Assembly (NCBI GenBank): GCA_902810695.1
Contig: CADDYV010000019.1
Span: 1-56,122, forward strand
Source of the DNA: Actinomycetota bacterium
GTDB taxonomy: Bacteria; Actinomycetota; Rubrobacteria; Rubrobacterales; Rubrobacteraceae
Direction of reading: 5' to 3'
Length of the DNA: 56,122 nucleotides
The notes under the pieces are model-generated. The model saw only the letters and a list, made by a program, of their open reading frames with translations, was not told the origin of the DNA and ran no database searches. Positions 40,611-48,784 of the stretch are shown here, piece by piece. Positions within the stretch are counted from its first letter, which is position 1. The number at the start of each line of letters is the position of its first letter. The position numbers were made by a program, and so were the translations under genes.

Positions 40611-41957
40611 TCACGCGCGGGCCCAGAAACCGTCGGGGGCGAATAGCTCCTCGACGCACTCTTCGAGGATGTCGGTTTCTCTGGCGAGGTCGAGGATGGT
40701 GTAGCGGCGCCGGATCATCTGCGCTCTGGAGTAGGTTGCTTTGAATTCCGGCAGGCTCAGCCCGATATCGGAGGGGCTGGTGGGACATCCGGCTGCCTGC
40801 AGCATCGTCCGCAGCTTATCAGCCGCTATCAGTTGCGTGGACAACCGCTCGCGCAACTCCGGCCAGCGTTCCTTGAGGAGCGCGAGCCTTTGCCGGAGTT
40901 GATCCGCGTCTGTGTATTTGGCAAGGCTCTCTTTGACGGCGTTCTCGACCACCGGGGGTCTGTGCGCTTTTCGCACCGCCTGCTCTACTTCTTTCTGCTC
41001 GGGCCAATTCTGGCATATCGCTTCGATGTTCAGCTTCGAGAGGTCGCGCTGCAGTATCCGCTCGTAGAGGGCGGCGATAGAGATCGAACCTACCCCGACC
41101 TTGAATCCGTGGGAGAGCGGGGGATCATCGTCGTGGCCCAGGCCCTCCATCTCCCAGAGATGGCTGAACTGGTGCTCGCTGCCAGAGGCGGGGCGCGATG
41201 ACTGGTGGACCTGCATCGCCAGCCCCGACATGATCAGACCCTCTATGAGACTGTCCATCGCTGACTGATCCCCGGCTTGCAGCTCGGCGGGTTTGCCGGT
41301 CCACTCGCGCAAGGGGTCCTGCACCAGCGACCAGACCTTCGGGGAGATTTTTTCAACTTCCAGGGCATCGGCGATTATCCAGTCCGCGCCCGCGGTAATC
41401 TTGCCCAGGAGATCCGCGTAGCCGGAGGCCGTCATCCGCCGGGGAGCATTTACCAGGACATCCAGATCGGCCAGCACCGCGCGCGGCGCCGGGCAGGTCA
41501 TCGTCCGCTTGAATCCATCCTTGGTTATGGCCGCACCAAACGCCGTGTATCCGTCCATCGAGGCGGCGGTGGAGACGTTCATATACGGCCTCTCACACTC
41601 GAAAGAAGCGCGTTTTACTATGTCGTTGAGCGTCCCCGAGCCGACGGCTACCGGGATGGCATGGTGGGCCTCGAGTGATTCCCTGAGCTTCTCGATATTG
41701 AGGTACTCGGCGTAGAGCGTGGGATGTCCCGGGAAGATGTAGGGCTCGATGAGCTTGCGTCCGGACCCTTCGAGTTGCCGCTGGACCTCCTCTCCCGCGA
41801 CCTCCCAGGTGTTCTCGTCGGCGACGACGACCGCGGGTTGATCACCGAAGTTCTGCTCGAATATTTCGGCGACAGAGGCGAGTGCTCCCGCACCGATCTT
41901 GACGCTCCGGGTATCCGTCGCGTCGCGCAGTGCAGCCTCGATACGTTCGTAGCTCAT
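40611..41957 (-). CDS. sn-glycerol-1-phosphate dehydrogenase-like enzyme (AraM family)
   Basis: A 448-residue member of the iron/zinc alcohol dehydrogenase and dehydroquinate-synthase superfamily, closest to AraM/EgsA glycerol-1-phosphate dehydrogenases. The nucleotide-binding PVAVGSGTLNDIVK near residue 101, STAASMDGYTAFGAAI near 127, and the metal ligands Asp in ASGYADLLGKITAGADW near 178 and His in SGSEHQFSHLWEM near 266 and LSHGFKVGVGSI near 287 are present. AGGAGG precedes the ATG. Its place between a polyol permease and a sugar kinase suggests a phosphorylated sugar alcohol as substrate rather than archaeal-type lipid synthesis. That is an inference. Confidence 0.87.
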   Translation of the reverse strand: MSYERIEAALRDATDTRSVKIGAGALASVAEIFEQNFGDQPAVVVADENTWEVAGEEVQRQLEGSGRKLIEPYIFPGHPTLYAEYLNIEKLRESLEAHHAIPVAVGSGTLNDIVKRASFECERPYMNVSTAASMDGYTAFGAAITKDGFKRTMTCPAPRAVLADLDVLVNAPRRMTASGYADLLGKITAGADWIIADALEVEKISPKVWSLVQDPLREWTGKPAELQAGDQSAMDSLIEGLIMSGLAMQVHQSSRPASGSEHQFSHLWEMEGLGHDDDPPLSHGFKVGVGSISIAALYERILQRDLSKLNIEAICQNWPEQKEVEQAVRKAHRPPVVENAVKESLAKYTDADQLRQRLALLKERWPELRERLSTQLIAADKLRTMLQAAGCPTSPSDIGLSLPEFKATYSRAQMIRRRYTILDLARETDILEECVEELFAPDGFWARA

Positions 41958-42006
41958 ACGCTAACCTCCTGCTCTCTCAGTAGATCTGTGTTCTGCCGGA
42001 AGGCTC

Positions 42007-42873
42007 TCACGCATCCGCCCAGCCGAACTCTTCCCGCAGATGTGCAGGGACGAGTTGATCCACCCTCTCAAGAACGTAGTCCGGGTGGTTCTCTTCGGGT
42101 TCATTCTCCAAATCCGCGACCGTGGTCTCGCCGGTAAGAACAACGGCTGAGGGCATCCCGGCTCCTTTTGCCATCTTGATCTCGGTGTAGAGCCTATCGC
42201 CGGTCATCACGCACTCTCTGGCTTCGAGCCCGAGCATGTCCATGATGGTCTTGAGCATGACCGGGTCCGGCTTGCCCACGTTGACCTCGCACTTTGCGCC
42301 GGTACACGCCTCTATTGCCGCAACGATCGCCGCGGCATCGGGCTCTCCCCGGCCACCGGGAAACGGGCAGTAGCGGTCAGGGTTGGTGGTTACCAGACGT
42401 GCCCTTTTGTAGTACCAGATGGCATCAAAAGCGATTTGGAGCTTCTTGTACTCGAAGGTGCGGTCGTAGCTGGCGATCACTATGTCTATCTCTTCGGGGT
42501 CCTCAGAGATTCTGATGCCGGCTTCTCGCAAGGACTTCTTGAGCGGCTCCTCGCTGATGGGAAAGACCACTGCATCCGGGTGGTTCTCGAGCAGCCACCT
42601 CGTCATGGTGACAACCGTGTTTACTATCTCCTCTGGTGGCGTCGGGAGCCCCAGCCCACTCAGCTTCTGGGCGTACATTTCTGGATCTTTGGTGGGGTTG
42701 TTGGAGAGGAAGATGACTCTCTTGCCAAGCTCGCGCAGCTTGAGGATGAGGCGCTTCGCTCCGGGCAACAACTCCTCTCCCAGATATATGGTCCCGTCGA
42801 GGTCGAAGACGTAGCCTTCGTAGAGTTCCTCCGGAGATCGCGGGATGCTGCGGGAGCAGGCGCGTTCAGCCAT
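42007..42873 (-). CDS. HAD-IIA sugar phosphatase (NagD-like)
   Basis: A 288-residue HAD hydrolase of subfamily IIA. Motif I is FDLDGTIYLGEELLPGA near residue 23, motif II is FLSNNPTKDPEMYAQKLSGLG near 55, a Lys motif lies in VGKPDPVML near 205, and motif IV is MTGDRLYTEIKMAKGAG near 227. NagD-like enzymes dephosphorylate sugar or nucleoside monophosphates. The ATG directly follows the kinase stop with no gap, and the dehydrogenase follows 49 bp later, so the three are one operon. A phosphatase beside a kinase may prevent sugar-phosphate build-up. Confidence 0.9.
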   Translation of the reverse strand: MAERACSRSIPRSPEELYEGYVFDLDGTIYLGEELLPGAKRLILKLRELGKRVIFLSNNPTKDPEMYAQKLSGLGLPTPPEEIVNTVVTMTRWLLENHPDAVVFPISEEPLKKSLREAGIRISEDPEEIDIVIASYDRTFEYKKLQIAFDAIWYYKRARLVTTNPDRYCPFPGGRGEPDAAAIVAAIEACTGAKCEVNVGKPDPVMLKTIMDMLGLEARECVMTGDRLYTEIKMAKGAGMPSAVVLTGETTVADLENEPEENHPDYVLERVDQLVPAHLREEFGWADA

Positions 42874-44448
42874 CTACGCCCCGGCTTTCTCGCCGAGGCC
42901 GCGGCTCGCTACATGATGGGAGACGCTGTGCATCAGGTCTTTCATCCGGGGATAGGTTTCGATGTATTTGTCTACGTAGAACGTGTACTCCTCGTGTCGC
43001 CGGAAGTCGGGCTCTATGGTGTGCTCGGTGTGCACCATGTTGCTCGCCGCCGTCTGGACGTCCGGGTAGATCCCCGCTCCCACCGCGGCCAGGATCGCCG
43101 ATCCGAGCGTCGGTGCGTCACTGACGCGGGTAAAGGAGATGGGCAGGTTCGAGACGTCGGCGTGCATCTGCATCCACAACTCGCTTTTTGACGGCCCGCC
43201 GCACGCCACACCTTCCTTCGGCTCGAAGCCGTTCTCGCGCAGCGTGCGCAAGATGTGCTCGGTGCCGTAGCAGATGCCCTCCAGGATGGCCCGGTAGACG
43301 TGCGCCTCCGTGTGCTTTAGAGAGAGCCCCCATATCATTCCTCGTGCCGCCGGGTCTGTGTAGGGGGTGCGGTTGCCCTGCCAGTAGTCGAGGACCACGA
43401 GTCCTTCAGAACCGGGGGCTATCTGCGCCGCCTGCTCGTTCAGGATGTCGTAGACGTCCACCCCGCGTCGCGCGGCCTCCGCGCTCGCTCCCTTGGCGAA
43501 ATTGTCCTTGAACCACTTGACGACGGAGCCGGTCGAGGCCTGGCCTCCCTCGACGGTGTACTGGCCGGGAACCACGGCGTCGGTGTAGGCTCCAAAGAAC
43601 CCCGCGCCGTGGATGGGATCCGCGGCCTGCCCGGCCATCACGTGCGAAGACCCGGTTATGAAGGCCATCTTGCCGGGGGTCAGCACGTTGAGGCCCACCA
43701 TCGCCACGAAAGCGTCTCCGCCGCCCTCCGCCACGGGGATGCCTTCCGGCAGCCCGAGCTCCTCCGCCGCCTCCTTCCTCAACCCCCCAACAACGTCTCC
43801 CATGTCGAGCACCTTCTGGGGGAACTTCTCCAGCAAGTCGTCCAGCCCTACGGCCCCGTAGAGGCTCTCCGGGAAACCGCCGGAGCCCCTATCGTAGTAC
43901 CAGCGGATGCTCGCGGTGTTGATGGAGGCGCTCCACTCACCGGTGAGGCGGTGGGTCATCCAATCTACGTACTCGCAGACGCGCTCCGCATTTGCATATG
44001 TCTCGGGCTCGTTCTCCTTGAGCCAGAGAGCCTTGCAGGGCATCCACTCCGCCGAGACGTTGGCGAAGCCGTTGTACTTGAGCGCGGGGTCTTTCGTCTC
44101 CTGTACCCGCCGCGCCTGTTCCGAAGCCCGCACGTCCATCCACAGGATAGCCGGTCTCAATACCCGGTCCCGCTCGTCGAGGGCTACCACCGTGCAGGTC
44201 GTGGCGTCCACGGAGACGCCCGCTATCTCCTCCGGCGAAATACCTCCCTCGCTCACAGCCTTCCTAACCGCAGCTACGAGACAACTCCACCACTCGCCGG
44301 GGTCCTGCTCGGCCCAGCCGGGATGCGGGTGCTTGAGAGAGTAAATTTCGCTGGCAAAGACGATCGGCGTGCCTTCCAGATCGAAGATGCCAACCCGGAT
44401 ACTCTCGGTCCCCCCGTCTATTCCCATCAAGTACGGACCTTCGCTCAT
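42874..44448 (-). CDS. FGGY family carbohydrate kinase
   Basis: A 524-residue ATP-dependent sugar or sugar-alcohol kinase. It starts with LMGIDGGTESIRVGIFDLEG (phosphate 1 motif), has GWAEQDPGEWW near residue 48, SVDATTCTVVALDERD near 82, AILWMDVRASEQARR near 103, the adenosine-binding FITGSSHVMAGQAADP near 274, and GVACGGPSKSELWMQMHADV near 430. Family alignment by eye places it among pentulose, erythritol and ribulose kinases; the substrate is not fixed. ATG 44448 follows CAGGAGGG. It heads the minus-strand operon and is divergent from deoR. Confidence 0.88.
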   Translation of the reverse strand: MSEGPYLMGIDGGTESIRVGIFDLEGTPIVFASEIYSLKHPHPGWAEQDPGEWWSCLVAAVRKAVSEGGISPEEIAGVSVDATTCTVVALDERDRVLRPAILWMDVRASEQARRVQETKDPALKYNGFANVSAEWMPCKALWLKENEPETYANAERVCEYVDWMTHRLTGEWSASINTASIRWYYDRGSGGFPESLYGAVGLDDLLEKFPQKVLDMGDVVGGLRKEAAEELGLPEGIPVAEGGGDAFVAMVGLNVLTPGKMAFITGSSHVMAGQAADPIHGAGFFGAYTDAVVPGQYTVEGGQASTGSVVKWFKDNFAKGASAEAARRGVDVYDILNEQAAQIAPGSEGLVVLDYWQGNRTPYTDPAARGMIWGLSLKHTEAHVYRAILEGICYGTEHILRTLRENGFEPKEGVACGGPSKSELWMQMHADVSNLPISFTRVSDAPTLGSAILAAVGAGIYPDVQTAASNMVHTEHTIEPDFRRHEEYTFYVDKYIETYPRMKDLMHSVSHHVASRGLGEKAGA

Positions 44449-44580
44449 CGCTCCCTCCTGTTTAGAGGATGTCCGCCATCGAGCAGACCCCTCCAGCTCG
44501 TTTCCCATCTGGTCTGGTCGGTGTAAGCCAGGAACTACCACCCCTCAGCGTAATGACCAACCCCTCCATATTTCTCACAC

Positions 44581-44613
44581 TTAACAATGTGATTCGCACA
44601 TGCTATCATGTGC
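44581..44613. promoter_or_regulatory. deoR promoter with overlapping operator repeats
   Basis: TTAACA (44581-44586) and TATCAT (44604-44609) with 17 bp between them form a plus-strand promoter. A perfect inverted repeat GCACAT-N6-ATGTGC (44596-44613) covers its -10, and TGTG-N5-CACA (44589-44600) adds a third half-site. The layout fits autorepression by the DeoR protein and control of the divergent kinase operon. Confidence 0.6.
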
Positions 44614-44683
44614 AAAATATGGTCGCAAGGGTTGTCTGATGAACTTCCGCTGACGACATGGGGAGTGGATAGGGGTAGCTGTC

Positions 44684-45481
44684 ATGGATTTTCCGCAGGC
44701 GGGTGTCAAGAGCTTTGGTCCTTCCGAGCGGCAGGAGTGGATCGCGGAGTACGTGATCCGGGAGGGATCGGTCTCTGCCAGCCGGCTGGCCTCGATCTTC
44801 GGTGTCAGCATGATGACGATCTACCGGGATCTGGACGAGCTTGAGGAGCGGCGCATAGTCAGGCGGGAGCGGGGGGGAGCAACCGCGCAGCCCTCAAGCC
44901 TCTTCGAGAGCGATGTGCGCTACCGGGTGCTGAGGCACAGCGCCGAAAAGGAGGCGTTGTGCGGGCGGGCGTTCGAGGAGATCGAACCAGGCCAGGCGGT
45001 AATGCTCGACGACTCGACGACCCTCCTGCCGCTCGTGGGCAGGCTCCCATCGCTCGCCCCGCTGACCGTGATCACGAACTTTCGAAAGGCTGTAGACGAG
45101 TTGATCGGGAAGAAGGGGATTCAGATCGTCTGCCTGGGCGGGGAGTATCTTCCCACCCACGACGCCTACGTTGGGGTGGTCTGTGAGGCGGCGATCTCCG
45201 CTGTCAGACCGGATGTGCTTTTTATGTCTATGTCCGCGGCCTCCAGGGGCGTCGCTTTTCACCAGGAACCCGAGATCGTCAGGAACAAAAAGGCGATGCT
45301 CGCGGTCGCGAGGCGCAAGATCCTGCTCCTGGACCACAGCAAGTTCGGAAAGAGCGCACTGCACCGTCTGGCGCCCCTGAGCGAATTTGATCTGGTGTTG
45401 GTTGACGACGGTACCCCGCAGGATGCTCTTTTGGATCTGGAGGACCACGGCGTCTCTTACGAGGTGGTGAGCGTGAGTTAG
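44684..45481 (+). CDS. DeoR/GlpR family transcriptional regulator
   Basis: A 265-residue sugar-phosphate-sensing repressor. The N-terminal winged helix (about 14-70) contains SVSASRLASIFGVSMMTIYR and DLDELEERRIVRRERGGA. The DeoRC sensor domain follows, with MLDDSTTLLPLVGRL near residue 107, TVITNFRKAVDELI near 128, GGEYLPTHDAYVG near 150 and LLLDHSKFGKSAL near 225. It probably releases its operators when a phosphorylated catabolic intermediate binds. Divergence from the FGGY kinase and co-direction with rpiB make it the local regulator of the sugar-alcohol cluster. Confidence 0.92.
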   Translation: MDFPQAGVKSFGPSERQEWIAEYVIREGSVSASRLASIFGVSMMTIYRDLDELEERRIVRRERGGATAQPSSLFESDVRYRVLRHSAEKEALCGRAFEEIEPGQAVMLDDSTTLLPLVGRLPSLAPLTVITNFRKAVDELIGKKGIQIVCLGGEYLPTHDAYVGVVCEAAISAVRPDVLFMSMSAASRGVAFHQEPEIVRNKKAMLAVARRKILLLDHSKFGKSALHRLAPLSEFDLVLVDDGTPQDALLDLEDHGVSYEVVSVS

Positions 45482-45540
45482 ACCTTCTCTGAGTTGGGAT
45501 GTCGGGACAAGGGTTGAGCTACGAATGGAGGTTGAACAGG

Positions 45541-46005
45541 ATGAAGAAGATCGGCGTCGGGGCGGATGAGGCGGCCTTCGAGCTCAAGAAGGCGCTGGTG
45601 GAGCACCTCGAAGAAAAAGGCTACGAAGTCGAGGACTACGGTGTTCACTCAAAGCAACCCGTAGATTATCCCGATGTGGCCCTCGAAGTCGCGGAGGCGG
45701 TGGCAAGAGGGGAGCACGACAGGGCGATACTCTGCTGCGGGACGGGGCTCGGGATGTGCATAACGGCGAACAAGGTTCCAGGAGTGAGGGCGGCGCAGTG
45801 CCACGATGTCTACTCGGCGCAGCGGGCGAGGAAGTCAAATAATGCGCAGGTGTTGACGATGGGGCAGAGGGTTATAGGGGTGGAACTGGCGAAGGTGATA
45901 GTAGATGCGTGGCTGGAGTCAGAGTTCGGCGGCGGAAGCTCGGCGCGTAAAGTCGAGAAAATAGAGGAAATAGACCGCCGTTACCACGCTGCTCCAGCTT
46001 CTTAG
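45541..46005 (+). CDS. rpiB: RpiB/LacAB family sugar-phosphate isomerase
   Basis: A 154-residue isomerase converting aldose and ketose phosphates (ribose-5-P/ribulose-5-P in classical RpiB; erythrose-4-P or tetrulose phosphates in related catabolic types). The N-terminal IGVGADEAAFELKKAL replaces the common GSDHAG start, the active-site Cys is in LCCGTGLGMCITANK near residue 69, and VRAAQCHDVYSAQRARKSNNAQVLTMGQR near 84-112 matches the family in two adjoining blocks. GGAGG upstream supports ATG 45541. It stands 60 bp after deoR, same strand, as in several polyol clusters where RpiB-type enzymes end the pathway. Confidence 0.9.
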   Translation: MKKIGVGADEAAFELKKALVEHLEEKGYEVEDYGVHSKQPVDYPDVALEVAEAVARGEHDRAILCCGTGLGMCITANKVPGVRAAQCHDVYSAQRARKSNNAQVLTMGQRVIGVELAKVIVDAWLESEFGGGSSARKVEKIEEIDRRYHAAPAS

Positions 46006-46036
46006 GGAGCGGGCAGGGCGCGCCGTTGCGGGTGTC

Positions 46037-46810
46037 TTACGGTATGAGCTCTGCGACTGATTCCAGGATGCGAGAGGGACCGTAAGAATATTTCCTGATG
46101 TCTTCCTTGCGCGTTACGCCCGAGAGAACCAGTATCGTCTCCAGGCCGCTCTCGAGGCCCATGATGATGTCGGTATCCATATTGTCCCCGATTATCACGG
46201 AGTCCTCGGAGTGTGCGCCGATCTCGTTGAGTGCGGATCTCATCATCAGCGGATTTGGTTTGCCCACGAAATAGGGCTTCACTCCCGTGGTTGTGGAGAT
46301 GAGCGCCGCGACCGCTCCGGTAGCTGGCTCTATCCCGGCTTCTCCGGGGTCTACCACGTCGGGGTTGGTCGCCACGAAACGGGCTCCCGCGGCTACCAGG
46401 CGCGTTGCCCGGACGATGTGCTGGGAGGAGTAGGATCTCGTCTCACCCAGCACGACGTACTTGGGGTCCGTATCCGTGAGTGTGTAGCCTACCTCGTGCA
46501 GCGCCGTAGTCAGCCCCGATTCGCCGACTGCGTAGGCGGTGCCGTCCGGGTCCTGGGACTGGAGGAAGCTCGCGGTAGCCATCGCTGAGGTGTAGATGGA
46601 CTCGGTCGGCACCTTGAGCCCGCTGCGCTCGAGCCGCAGCCGCAGGTCGCGAGGGGTGAACATGGAGTTGTTGGTGAGCAGCAGAAAATTCGCGCCGATC
46701 TCCACGAGGCGCTCGATGAAGTCCGCCGCGCCGGGGATGGGTGCAGCGCCGCGCATCAAAACACCGTCCATGTCTATGAAGTAGTTTTTTGGCTTTGAGC
46801 GTTCTTCCAC
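46037..46810 (-). CDS. HAD-IIA sugar phosphatase, second copy
   Basis: A 257-residue HAD hydrolase of the NagD type. [18 protein letters not shown] near residue 12 carries the nucleophile Asp, [21 protein letters not shown] near 39 is motif [12 protein letters not shown] near 178 supplies the Lys, and [21 protein letters not shown] near 200 is motif IV. It differs from the other HAD-IIA protein in the cluster by its shorter cap region and DMDGV motif. The GTG start follows AGGAGG. It converges on rpiB and may act on an intermediate of the same pathway. Confidence 0.9.
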   Translation of the reverse strand: MEERSKPKNYFIDMDGVLMRGAAPIPGAADFIERLVEIGANFLLLTNNSMFTPRDLRLRLERSGLKVPTESIYTSAMATASFLQSQDPDGTAYAVGESGLTTALHEVGYTLTDTDPKYVVLGETRSYSSQHIVRATRLVAAGARFVATNPDVVDPGEAGIEPATGAVAALISTTTGVKPYFVGKPNPLMMRSALNEIGAHSEDSVIIGDNMDTDIIMGLESGLETILVLSGVTRKEDIRKYSYGPSRILESVAELIP

Positions 46811-46967
46811 CGCTGTTTCCTCCTACGTTCTAGGGCGTCATCTGCACGACATCCCCGAGCCAATTTGCGAACCGGCTGAAGGGGTCTATGTAGACTCTGT
46901 GAACAAACAGGACCGGGACAAGCTAGAGAGATTCCTTTCGAGTAGCCCGTCGCTCGAAGGACACCTT

Positions 46968-47627
46968 CTAGGTCTTCTTGGTCTTCTTGACGAGCTTGGC
47001 CTGAACTATGAGCCGGTGGGAATAATCGGGTAGGGTACACGTCTGCAGGGTAACGATGTTCTCGCCCGGTTTGGGCCTGGTGACGGAGAGGTTCCCCGGG
47101 TTGACGGTGAACTCTTTGAAGACCTTGTAAGTGTACTTCGTGCCGTTGGCGTCGGTTATGTACACCTTGTCTCCGTCTTTGAGGACGTTGAGGTCGTAGA
47201 ATGCCAGAAGGCTCTTGGTGCCCACGTAACCGAGGCGGTGTCCGGCGATGTAGACGTTGGCGGTCCTCTGCCAGGGAAAGCCGGTGCCCTTGAGGTGGAT
47301 CGCCACGTGAGAGTTGAGGGCTTTTTCGTCGCTTCCCGACACGTCGGGCACGCTCGCGTTCTTTACCCGGTTCATCGCTGGAATCGTCATCTTCAAGGTC
47401 TTGTCTTTGGGGCCTTTTACGGCCTGCTGCGGGTGGCGCGGGTTCTCCAGCCTCGGGACGTTGAAACCACCAGGGTGATCGCTGTTGGTAGCCGTGCTGT
47501 CAGATCTACCCGCCAGGAAGGAGAATGCGATGAGCGTGATCCCGGCCCCTATCATGGCGACGCTCAAGAACAGAGATATTACGCTCTTTATCCTCCACCT
47601 TGATCGGCTCTTCCGTCCTCCGAACAC
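46968..47627 (-). CDS. sortase, class E/D-like
   Basis: A 219-residue membrane-anchored transpeptidase that attaches proteins to the cell wall after a C-terminal sorting signal. There is an N-terminal basic stretch (RKSRSRWRIK), one membrane helix (about 14-38), then the sortase beta barrel with the catalytic His in VYIAGHRLGY near 128, Cys in LQTCTLPDYSHRLIVQ near 196, and Arg in that same stretch. The gene begins at GTG 47627 after GGGGAGACAG; there is no methionine codon in the right place. Neighbours are the rhodanese and a LamG protein, and neither has an obvious LPXTG-type signal. Confidence 0.85.
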   Translation of the reverse strand: MFGGRKSRSRWRIKSVISLFLSVAMIGAGITLIAFSFLAGRSDSTATNSDHPGGFNVPRLENPRHPQQAVKGPKDKTLKMTIPAMNRVKNASVPDVSGSDEKALNSHVAIHLKGTGFPWQRTANVYIAGHRLGYVGTKSLLAFYDLNVLKDGDKVYITDANGTKYTYKVFKEFTVNPGNLSVTRPKPGENIVTLQTCTLPDYSHRLIVQAKLVKKTKKT

Positions 47628-47781
47628 CTGTCTCCCCTGTCTCCTGGACCAAAGCCTATGCTCGGCTGGTCCTCTTGTATTTCTCCAGCAGGCTTGCGAT
47701 AGGATAAAAGTGTAGCACCAAGCTCGCCTGTCTACCTCTTGCGGTTCATTCGCAACGTTCCGGACGAGATGGAAGGCGAGC

Positions 47782-48660
47782 TTACTCTTCGGTGGGAAGA
47801 TCCTCGCGTTCGCCCCATTCGTTCCAGGAACCGTCGTAGTTGGCGAGGTTTCTGTAACCGAGGCGGTAGAGGGTGAAGAGCGGGACCGTTGCCGCGACCC
47901 CGCCGTTGCAGTAGGCAACGACCGGAGCCTCCCTGTCCTCCGGCACTCCGGCCTCGTGAACCTTTCGGGAGAGCTCCTCTCCGGAGAGGAACGTCCCGCT
48001 CTCCGGGTCGAAGAGGCTTTCGGAGTGAAGGTGTTGTGCGCCGGGGATGTGCCCTCCGCGAGAGCCGCGACGGAGAGCGTTCGTGTACTGGGCCGCGTCG
48101 CGGGCATCGAGGATCAACGCCCTTCCGTCCCGGCTTGCGGCGAGCACCTCTTCCGCCGTCTTGCGCCAGGCGGAGCGAGGTTTCGGAGTGAACGTTGCTG
48201 GCTCTGGTGTAGGGACCTCATCGGTTGTCGGACGCCCCTCGGAGATCCACTTCTTCCACCCGCCGTCGAGGACGGAGGCTTTGTCGTAACCGTAGAGGAG
48301 GAGCGCCCACCACAGCCTGGTTGCGAACTGGCCACCTGTGTGGTCGTAGATGACGGCGAGGGTTTCATCGCCTATCCCGATAGAGCCCATAAAAGAGGCG
48401 AAGCGTTCGGGCGGCGCGACCTGGACGGGCACAGGGTCGTCGGGGTCTATAACGTCGCGGGTCCAGTCCACGTAGACGGCGCCGGGGATGTGGGCCTCAT
48501 CGTACTCCTCGCGGGCGGCGAGGTACTCGGCCTTCTGCAACCCGCCGCCGAGGTCCGCTTTCCTGACATAGCCCCGGATGTCCACGATGCGGATATCCGG
48601 GTCATCCAGGTGCTCCGCGAGCCAGCCGGTCTGGACGAGCGGGTCTGCTTTTCCTGCCAT
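47782..48660 (-). CDS. thiosulfate/3-mercaptopyruvate sulfurtransferase
   Basis: A 292-residue tandem rhodanese. Domain 1 (about 10-140) is inactive: the loop reads VIYDHTGGQFATRLWW, without Cys. Domain 2 carries the persulfide-forming Cys in VVAYCNGGVAATVPLF near residue 246, preceded by LILDARDAAQYTN near 175 and GHIPGAQHLHSESLF near 203. Such enzymes move sulfane sulfur to thiophilic acceptors; thiosulfate versus 3-mercaptopyruvate preference is not settled by the loop. An AGGAG precedes the ATG. Confidence 0.93.
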   Translation of the reverse strand: MAGKADPLVQTGWLAEHLDDPDIRIVDIRGYVRKADLGGGLQKAEYLAAREEYDEAHIPGAVYVDWTRDVIDPDDPVPVQVAPPERFASFMGSIGIGDETLAVIYDHTGGQFATRLWWALLLYGYDKASVLDGGWKKWISEGRPTTDEVPTPEPATFTPKPRSAWRKTAEEVLAASRDGRALILDARDAAQYTNALRRGSRGGHIPGAQHLHSESLFDPESGTFLSGEELSRKVHEAGVPEDREAPVVAYCNGGVAATVPLFTLYRLGYRNLANYDGSWNEWGEREDLPTEE

Positions 48661-48720
48661 CGTGATCTCCTAGAGTCTCTCAGTATTGATGACGAAGCAG
48701 TCCGAGAACTTTGTAGGGAA

Positions 48721-48764
48721 GTCCGTTCCTGCCACAGAGAGTCTACTATGTAGCAGGAACGGAC
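48721..48764. terminator. long perfect inverted repeat between LamG gene and rhodanese
   Basis: GTCCGTTCCTGC (48721-48732) and GCAGGAACGGAC (48753-48764) are a perfect 12-bp pair with a 20-nt loop. It lies after the LamG stop and before the rhodanese start on the minus strand, so it can end LamG transcription, though only TTCCC follows rather than a T-run. Confidence 0.55.
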
Positions 48765-48784
48765 GAAAATAGCGGTAAGTGGTG

